From: Methanobacteriota archaeon
GTDB lineage: Archaea > Halobacteriota > Methanocellia > Methanocellales > Methanocellaceae
Reading direction: 5' to 3'
NCBI GenBank assembly: GCA_023436075.1
Contig: JAEZKS010000229.1
Location: 1 to 8,939, forward strand
DNA length: 8,939 nucleotides
The position numbers and the translations under genes are program-made. The notes beneath the pieces were generated by a model that was not told the origin of the DNA, did no database searches, and worked only from the letters and a program-made list of their open reading frames with translations. Shown here in pieces: positions 5,323-8,939 of this stretch; the stretch's first letter is position 1, and the number at the start of each line of letters is the position of its first letter.

Positions 5323-6180
5323 TCAACGCATGGCAGACTTCATCGCCGCCAGCCCTTCGTCGACACCGCGTATCCTGATCAGCGGGCCGATCTTAGAGGT
5401 GTCCAGCGACGTGTCGGCGGGCATGAGTACGGTCAGCCCGAGATCGGCGGACTTTACCGGGGCGACGAGGTCTTCACTCAGGCCGAACGCTTTTGCGATT
5501 CGCCTGCCGAAGTCATAGTGGCTGATCCGTTCCGGGCCGGCGACGTTGTAGAATCCCGTCATCTTATTCACAGTCAGCATCCGGATGGCGTCTGTCGCGT
5601 CATCGATGTAGATCGGCGAGAAGTACATGTCCTGAGCCAACTCGACTTTCTCGCCGGCCTGTAGATGCTCTAAGACATGGCTCACGAAGTTATCCGGGTA
5701 TGCGCCGTAAAGCTCGCCCATCCGCGCCACGAGGAAATTATAGACCTTATCGGTGTGCACCTCGCCCATCAGCTTTGTCTCGGCATAGACGTCGATCGGA
5801 TTTACCCTGTCCGTCTCCAGGTACATGCCGTCAGGCTTCCGTCCGTCGAAGACGAATGCCGTCGAGCGGTAGACGACCCGTGCACCGGTCCGCTGTGCTG
5901 CCTCCGTGAAAAAGCGGATGGCCCGAGTATTATAGTGCATGGCATCCATGCGGTGCTGTTCACAATACTCGATGCCGTCGATCTGCTCGGTCAGGATGAT
6001 TACAGAAGGCCGCAGCTCGTCCACGAGCCGGGATATGCTCTCCTCGTCATTTACGTCGTAGGTCAGCCAGCCTTCAGGTATGTCCGGGCAGTCGCGATCG
6101 CAGGCGCCTTTCGCGGCATCGGAGTTCAATGCTTCGACCAGGCGAAGGCCAAGGGGGTTGCATCCGGTGACTAAAATCAT
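5323..6180 (-). CDS. RmlD-like SDR family NAD(P)-dependent oxidoreductase
   Basis: An extended short-chain dehydrogenase of 285 residues, the usual length for RmlD (dTDP-4-dehydrorhamnose reductase) and related reductases. Evidence: an N-terminal Rossmann start MILVTGCNPLG; STAFVFDG (106-113), matching the RmlD STDYVFDG strand; the catalytic pair YAETK (Tyr132, Lys136); SPIYIDDATDAI (about 189-200); YNVAGPE (221-227); and a C-terminal SLDTSKI resembling the RmlD substrate-binding end. RmlD enzymes reduce a nucleotide-sugar ketone in dTDP-rhamnose synthesis. No rmlA, rmlB or rmlC is nearby, so the substrate is unknown. The glycine motif lacks the usual middle Gly (G6-C-N-P-L-G11). The ATG at 6180 follows AAGGGAT (6184-6190) and a TATA box. 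Its 3' end faces the CsbD-like gene. Confidence 0.88.
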   Translation of the reverse strand: MILVTGCNPLGLRLVEALNSDAAKGACDRDCPDIPEGWLTYDVNDEESISRLVDELRPSVIILTEQIDGIEYCEQHRMDAMHYNTRAIRFFTEAAQRTGARVVYRSTAFVFDGRKPDGMYLETDRVNPIDVYAETKLMGEVHTDKVYNFLVARMGELYGAYPDNFVSHVLEHLQAGEKVELAQDMYFSPIYIDDATDAIRMLTVNKMTGFYNVAGPERISHYDFGRRIAKAFGLSEDLVAPVKSADLGLTVLMPADTSLDTSKIGPLIRIRGVDEGLAAMKSAMR

Positions 6181-6210
6181 ATGATCCCTTCACTATTAAT
6201 CGCCCAAGGG

Positions 6211-6229
6211 ATTTATAGTCGTTCCTGAA
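6211..6229 (-). promoter_or_regulatory. proximal promoter of the SDR gene
   Basis: On the minus strand TTCAGGAACGACTATAA (6213-6229) is followed by AT, giving a TATAAAT box (6211-6217). Transcription would start near 6189, about 10 nt before the ATG. A near copy lies 39 bp upstream. Confidence 0.55.
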
Positions 6230-6251
6230 TCGCAAACCATGAAATTATCGA

Positions 6252-6268
6252 TTATAGTCATTCTTGAA
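6252..6268 (-). promoter_or_regulatory. second TATA-like module upstream of the SDR gene
   Basis: TTCAAGAATGACTATAA on the minus strand matches the proximal module at 15 of 17 positions. It could be a second start site or a duplicated regulator site. Both copies carry a TTC-A-(G/A)GAA near-palindrome before the TATA. Confidence 0.4.
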
Positions 6269-6305
6269 AGGTTTTGTACGATGCCGGAAGCGAATTCTAA
6301 TCAGT

Positions 6306-6465
6306 CTCTGCGGTCTCTGCGCCGTCTCTGCGAACTCTGCGGGAAATTCGTTCATCGCATGCTTTTATAGGATAGCAACGCTGCCCTGTTTCAGGCTGAG
6401 CATCGAGGAAACGTAGAACAGTTTTTTCTCGCAGCGAGCGCAGAGAAGGCACAGAGACTGCAGAG
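6306..6465. repeat. phased inverted-repeat element B (CTCTGCG type)
   Basis: The left arm (6306-6341) has four perfect CTCTGCG units starting at 6306, 6315, 6326 and 6335 (spacing 9, 11, 9). The right arm (6430-6465) has four units of the complement with the same 9, 11, 9 spacing. The arms are complementary at 30 of 36 positions around an 88-nt loop. The unit resembles the CTCTGTG/CACAGAG strings I recall from intergenic DNA of many prokaryotes. Confidence 0.75.
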
Positions 6466-6509
6466 GACTATGAAACAGACTTACGTGGCTTAAAATAACG
6501 TCTAAAAGA

Positions 6510-6725
6510 TTACAGGAAAGACTGGTAACTCTGACCGAACATTGCGATGGACGTCTGGCCATGATGCGGACGTCGGCGCCGGTGACCTTCTTTCAAGCCG
6601 AGCCATGCGACATCCACTCCGGCATCCTCCAGCGTTTTTATGCCACAGGGAAGGCACATGGCTCGACCGCTCATGCTGATGCTGCTGTCAGCGCCGATCA
6701 CTTTCCCGCATACTCTGCACTTCAT
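6510..6725 (-). CDS. small protein with two CxxC pairs (putative zinc ribbon)
   Basis: A 71-residue protein with cysteine pairs at 3/6 (MKCRVC) and 24/27 (CLPC), a spacing that suits one four-cysteine zinc site. The middle (about 28-46) looks like a helix followed by a turn. The tail is basic and His/Arg-rich (GHRRRRPHH, about 47-55), then polar. No known family was recognised; a nucleic-acid-binding or protein-protein role would be a guess. I chose the ATG at 6725 because AAGGT lies 5 nt upstream and the cysteines begin immediately. An upstream extension to 6800 is open but adds nothing recognisable. The gene is read in the same direction as the ribosomal cluster, after its terminators, from its own TATA box about 125 bp upstream. 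Confidence 0.65.
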   Translation of the reverse strand: MKCRVCGKVIGADSSISMSGRAMCLPCGIKTLEDAGVDVAWLGLKEGHRRRRPHHGQTSIAMFGQSYQSFL

Positions 6726-6848
6726 TTCATACCTTCTTACATACAGAACCCATTCTGCCATAGAGAGCAATCGCAAGGGAAACAAGGGTTTATCGCTCAA
6801 GATTAAAATCGGTTGCCGATAAAAAAGCGGAATAAGCGCCAGAGCGTC

Positions 6849-6857
6849 AAATATATA
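6849..6857 (-). promoter_or_regulatory. TATA box upstream of the CxxC-protein gene
   Basis: The minus strand reads GCTATATATTTG, a strong archaeal TATA match, directly behind the rpl12 hairpin run. The predicted start near 6828 gives a leader of about 100 nt. A small hairpin ATCGG-CAA-CCGAT (6808-6820) falls within it. Confidence 0.5.
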
Positions 6858-6874
6858 GCGTAAATAGCACGTTT

Positions 6875-6937
6875 GCCGTAAAAAATACGGCCGAGGGCCA
6901 CTTACGCCTGCCTTTGAGGCAGGGACATTCGTGTCCC
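6875..6937 (-). terminator. hairpin run ending the ribosomal cluster
   Basis: After the rpl12 stop the minus strand reads in order GGGACA-CGAA-TGTCCC (6937-6922), CCTGCCT-CAA-AGGCAGG (6923-6907), GGCC-CTC-GGCC (6899-6889) and GCCGTA-TTTTT-TACGGC (6891-6875). The first two helices overlap by two bases, as do the last two nearly, so they may be alternatives. The T-run in the last element could end transcription. Confidence 0.55.
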
Positions 6938-6973
6938 TCTGCGTTCTCGAACAAAAGAGAAGGGTTCGGGGGT

Positions 6974-7288
6974 TTACCCGAACAGGGCGCCGAGGCCTTC
7001 CATGCCGGTGGCCTCTTCCTCTTCCTTCTTCTTCTCGTCCTTGGGGGCCTCTTCCGCTGCGGCCGGTGCGCCGGCTGCCGGGGCAGCTGCCGCCGGGGCC
7101 GGAGCCGCGGCGAACGCTGCCTTGGAGATGGCCTCGTCGATGTTGACGCCCTCGAGCGCGGCAACCAGTGCCTTGACACGAGCATCGTTCACTGCAACTC
7201 CCGCCGCCTTCAGGACGGAAGTGACACCGTTCTCATCCACAGGCTTACCAGCCTTGTGTAATAAAAGTGCTGCATATACGTATTCCAT
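6974..7288 (-). CDS. rpl12: 50S ribosomal protein P1 (archaeal L12)
   Basis: The lateral-stalk protein of the large subunit, 104 residues, standard for archaeal P1. The N-terminal dimerisation and P0-binding part begins MEYVYAALLLHKAGKPV. Residues about 56-80 form an Ala/Pro-rich hinge. A Lys/Glu stretch and the tail MEGLGALFG follow, the part that contacts translation GTPases. I placed the start at the ATG at 7288, which has GAGGTG (7295-7300) 6 nt upstream. The frame also opens at a GTG at 7297, but that codon lies inside the ribosome binding site. It is last in rpl1-rpl10-rpl12, 21 nt after rpl10, and is followed by several hairpins. Having its own strong ribosome binding site fits the need for multiple copies per ribosome. 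Confidence 0.96.
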   Translation of the reverse strand: MEYVYAALLLHKAGKPVDENGVTSVLKAAGVAVNDARVKALVAALEGVNIDEAISKAAFAAAPAPAAAAPAAGAPAAAEEAPKDEKKKEEEEATGMEGLGALFG

Positions 7289-7309
7289 TTGTAACACCTC
7301 TGATTATTG

Positions 7310-8224
7310 TTATTTCACCTTGTTTTTCAGTTCTTCGTCTAGCGCGTTTTCTTTGCCTGCTACCGTCTTTGCGACGGCAAGCATCTCCACCTCTGCCTTC
7401 GACAGGATGATGTCCATGACCTCCTTCTCGAAGATGGGTGCGTTGACGGCCAGCGCCTTGGACTCCAGGACAGCCTTCTGTATGAGAGGCTCTATGGTGT
7501 CCTTGGTCGTGTAGCCCGCCTCCATGCTCAGGTTGAACGCCTCGCGGGCGGCCTGCGTGAACATGTTGCGTAGCGCGTCCTCATCCATCGCGAGGTCCTG
7601 CGGCATGTAGAGAGTGTGACCCTCCACTACGGCCTTCAGGTTCAGGCCTACGTCGATGGGCGTAATCTCGAGCCGGGTGAGCATCTCCGCGAGCTTCGCC
7701 GAGATCTTCCCGCCCCTCCTGACGACGGTCTTGGTGTCCTTGATGACGACCTTGCCGCCTTCGATGCCGGCCGGGATGCCGACCTGCTGGAGCTCGCCTA
7801 CGAGGGGGCCGGGCTTGAAGGACGTCGGACCCTTGGGGACCACGATGTCTTCAGGCGCGATGTCTCCGCCCTTTGCGGCGCGCTTGGATTTGGTCGATTC
7901 GAGGAGCTTGTACAGCTTGAACGCGTTGAGATCCGTGTAGACGATGACCATCTGGCCGTCCACGAACTTCGCCAGCTCGTGTGCCTTCTGGTCGGCCGGG
8001 ATCGAGTCGAGCGCGATGGTGGCCAGCGTGTTGCGGACCATCCGCATCTCCACTTTGCCCCGGAGGTTCTGCCGCATCTTCTGCAGCGAGTTCGACGGGA
8101 CGCCGTGCACATCGACGATGCCTACAGTCTTGCGGCTGCCTGCGCCATCGACGATCTTCTTGATCTCGTCTTTCTTCCACTGGGGAATGTGAGTGCTGTG
8201 GTGAACCTGGGTTTCGGCCTCCAT
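7310..8224 (-). CDS. rpl10: 50S ribosomal protein L10 (acidic stalk protein P0)
   Basis: The base of the lateral stalk: it binds 23S rRNA and carries L12/P1 dimers. It has 304 residues. The N-terminal rRNA-binding domain (about 1-110 and 186-205) contains KMRQNLRGKVEMRMVRNT. The archaeal/eukaryotic insertion domain (about 112-185) includes PKGPTSFKPGP. Three consecutive helices (about 214-238, 240-265 and 267-302) correspond to the L12-dimer docking spine. The protein stops right after the third helix at ELKNKVK. The Ala/Glu-rich hinge and the GLGALFG-type tail found on many archaeal P0 proteins are missing. The ATG at 8224 is preceded by GGTGAT (8231-8236), which lies within the end of rpl1; the two genes are 2 nt apart, suggesting coupled translation. 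Confidence 0.95.
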   Translation of the reverse strand: MEAETQVHHSTHIPQWKKDEIKKIVDGAGSRKTVGIVDVHGVPSNSLQKMRQNLRGKVEMRMVRNTLATIALDSIPADQKAHELAKFVDGQMVIVYTDLNAFKLYKLLESTKSKRAAKGGDIAPEDIVVPKGPTSFKPGPLVGELQQVGIPAGIEGGKVVIKDTKTVVRRGGKISAKLAEMLTRLEITPIDVGLNLKAVVEGHTLYMPQDLAMDEDALRNMFTQAAREAFNLSMEAGYTTKDTIEPLIQKAVLESKALAVNAPIFEKEVMDIILSKAEVEMLAVAKTVAGKENALDEELKNKVK

Positions 8225-8226
8225 GG

Positions 8227-8868
8227 TTACATCACCTTCACGGCCGGGCCCATCGTCGTCTTCACGTAGATCGAGCCGATGTTCATCTTGCCCTTCTCGA
8301 GCTTTGTCTCAAGCCTCTTGATGATCGTGTCGATGTTCTCGGCGATCTCCTCGGCGGTCATCGTCTCCGTGCCGATGTGGGCATGGAACGTCATCCGGTC
8401 CTTGGATCGCACCTTGATCGACTTCTTCTGCCTGTTGATCAGCGCGGTAACGTCGGCCGACGGCGGCAGCGGCGCGGGCATCTTGCCCCGCGGACCGAGC
8501 ACCTGGCCTAGCCTCTTACCGATCGTAGGCATGTAGGCTGTTTCTGCAATGAAGAAGCTGACCTCGCCTGCGAGTTTCTTTGCTCTGGCCTTATCCGACC
8601 CCAGCTTGTCTATTTCTTCCGGGGGGAACACATAGTCCGCGCCTGCCTTTTCCGCGTTGACGGCCACCTCACCCTTGGCGAACACGGCAACCTTGACGGG
8701 TTTGCCCAGTCCGCTCGGGAGAATGATGTCCTCGTCCACACGGTTCTTCGGCTGGCTGAGGTCTATGTTTTTAAGGTTAATAGCAAGATCGACGCTCTCC
8801 GAAAAATTTCTCTTAGGCTTGTCTGCCAAGGCTTTCTTGACAGCTTCCACCGTTTCTTTTCTTGCCAT
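8227..8868 (-). CDS. rpl1: 50S ribosomal protein L1
   Basis: The rRNA-binding protein of the L1 stalk, which helps move deacylated tRNA out of the E site. It has 213 residues, typical for archaea. Domain I is formed by both ends (about 1-62 and 153-213) and domain II by the middle. The family signature GKRLGQVLGPRGKMP is at about 117-131, and the C-terminal TTMGPAVKV is present. The ATG at 8868 is preceded by GGAGG (8875-8879) with 6-nt spacing. In archaea L1 is known to repress its own operon by binding an mRNA mimic of its 23S site; a hairpin next to this ribosome binding site may serve that purpose. It is the first gene of the cluster in this window. rpl11, if adjacent, would lie beyond the right edge. 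Confidence 0.97.
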   Translation of the reverse strand: MARKETVEAVKKALADKPKRNFSESVDLAINLKNIDLSQPKNRVDEDIILPSGLGKPVKVAVFAKGEVAVNAEKAGADYVFPPEEIDKLGSDKARAKKLAGEVSFFIAETAYMPTIGKRLGQVLGPRGKMPAPLPPSADVTALINRQKKSIKVRSKDRMTFHAHIGTETMTAEEIAENIDTIIKRLETKLEKGKMNIGSIYVKTTMGPAVKVM

Positions 8869-8879
8869 TGAATTCCTCC

Positions 8880-8907
8880 GTAGTCAGCGACCTTTACGGT
8901 CTACTAC
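8880..8907 (-). promoter_or_regulatory. candidate L1 autoregulatory hairpin next to the rpl1 ribosome binding site
   Basis: The minus strand reads GTAGT-A-GACC-GTAAA-GGTC-GCTG-ACTAC: two helices separated by an asymmetric internal loop with 1 base on the 5' side and 4 on the 3' side. The outer helix can extend by a U-G and a C-G pair into the first two bases of the GGAGG ribosome binding site. Known L1 targets are helices with such an asymmetric loop. Identity as an L1 site is inferred from shape and position. Confidence 0.45.
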
Positions 8908-8910
8908 AGC

Positions 8911-8927
8911 GTATTATTATAGTTAAT
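8911..8927 (-). promoter_or_regulatory. TATA-like sequence upstream of rpl1
   Basis: The minus strand reads TTAACTATAATAATACGC. A start about 25 bp downstream would fall near 8892, inside the hairpin just described. So either the start lies slightly further upstream, or the hairpin works only on a transcript coming from beyond the right edge. Confidence 0.35.
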
Positions 8928-8939
8928 ACGGCTGTGACG

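Larger units (their letters stand above)
6181..6509. other. gene-free region between the SDR and CxxC-protein genes
   Basis: Contains the two promoter modules of the SDR gene and phased inverted-repeat element B. The minus-strand sequence just after the CxxC gene stop is T-rich (CTTTT, TATTTT at about 6490-6509) and may act as its terminator. No gene was seen. Confidence 0.6.

Noticed and set aside
7289..7297. GTG start three codons upstream for rpl12
   Set aside because: It falls inside the GAGGTG ribosome binding site, and archaeal P1 proteins begin with MEYVYAALLL.

Overview
The window looks like euryarchaeal, methanogen-type DNA. It carries an archaeal cell-division FtsZ and the archaeal L1-L10(P0)-L12(P1) ribosomal cluster. 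Translation starts follow GGTGAT- or GGAGG-type Shine-Dalgarno motifs. Genes are preceded by archaeal TATA boxes and followed by hairpins or oligo-T tracts. The GC-rich coding sequence, the secreted subtilase with PT-rich linkers and PPC-like domains, and the CsbD-like protein would fit a Methanocella-type (Rice Cluster I) organism. That genus is an inference from style and was not tested by any search.

Layout: (1) 1-428 is gene-free and holds two copies of an approximately 45-bp repeat plus a 19-bp tandem repeat. (2) ftsZ lies on the minus strand (429-1574), followed by an oligo-T terminator. (3) 1575-2293 is a 0.7-kb gap between two divergent genes. It contains a promoter-like region for ftsZ, a partial third copy of the dispersed repeat, a candidate structured RNA (2045-2146), and the promoter and leader of the next gene. 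(4) A secreted S8 serine protease lies on the plus strand (2294-4726). Its signal peptide reads cleanly only if translation starts at an ATA codon behind a strong ribosome binding site. (5) A small CsbD-like gene (4908-5084, plus) faces an RmlD-like SDR gene (5323-6180, minus). Phased inverted-repeat elements lie on both sides of that SDR gene (5154-5266 and 6306-6465). (6) A 71-residue protein with two CxxC pairs (6510-6725, minus) has its own TATA box. (7) The ribosomal genes rpl1-rpl10-rpl12 (8868 down to 6974, minus) are tightly packed, end in a run of hairpins, and are preceded by a hairpin next to the rpl1 ribosome binding site that could be an L1 autoregulatory site.

The ribosomal cluster builds the L1 stalk and the L10-L12 lateral stalk, and FtsZ builds the division ring. 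The other genes look like single-gene units with their own promoters and terminators. No defence system, CRISPR array, transposase, tRNA or rRNA was recognised. The best candidates for undescribed biology are the nested fold upstream of the protease, the apparent AUA start, the phased inverted repeats and the repeats around ftsZ.
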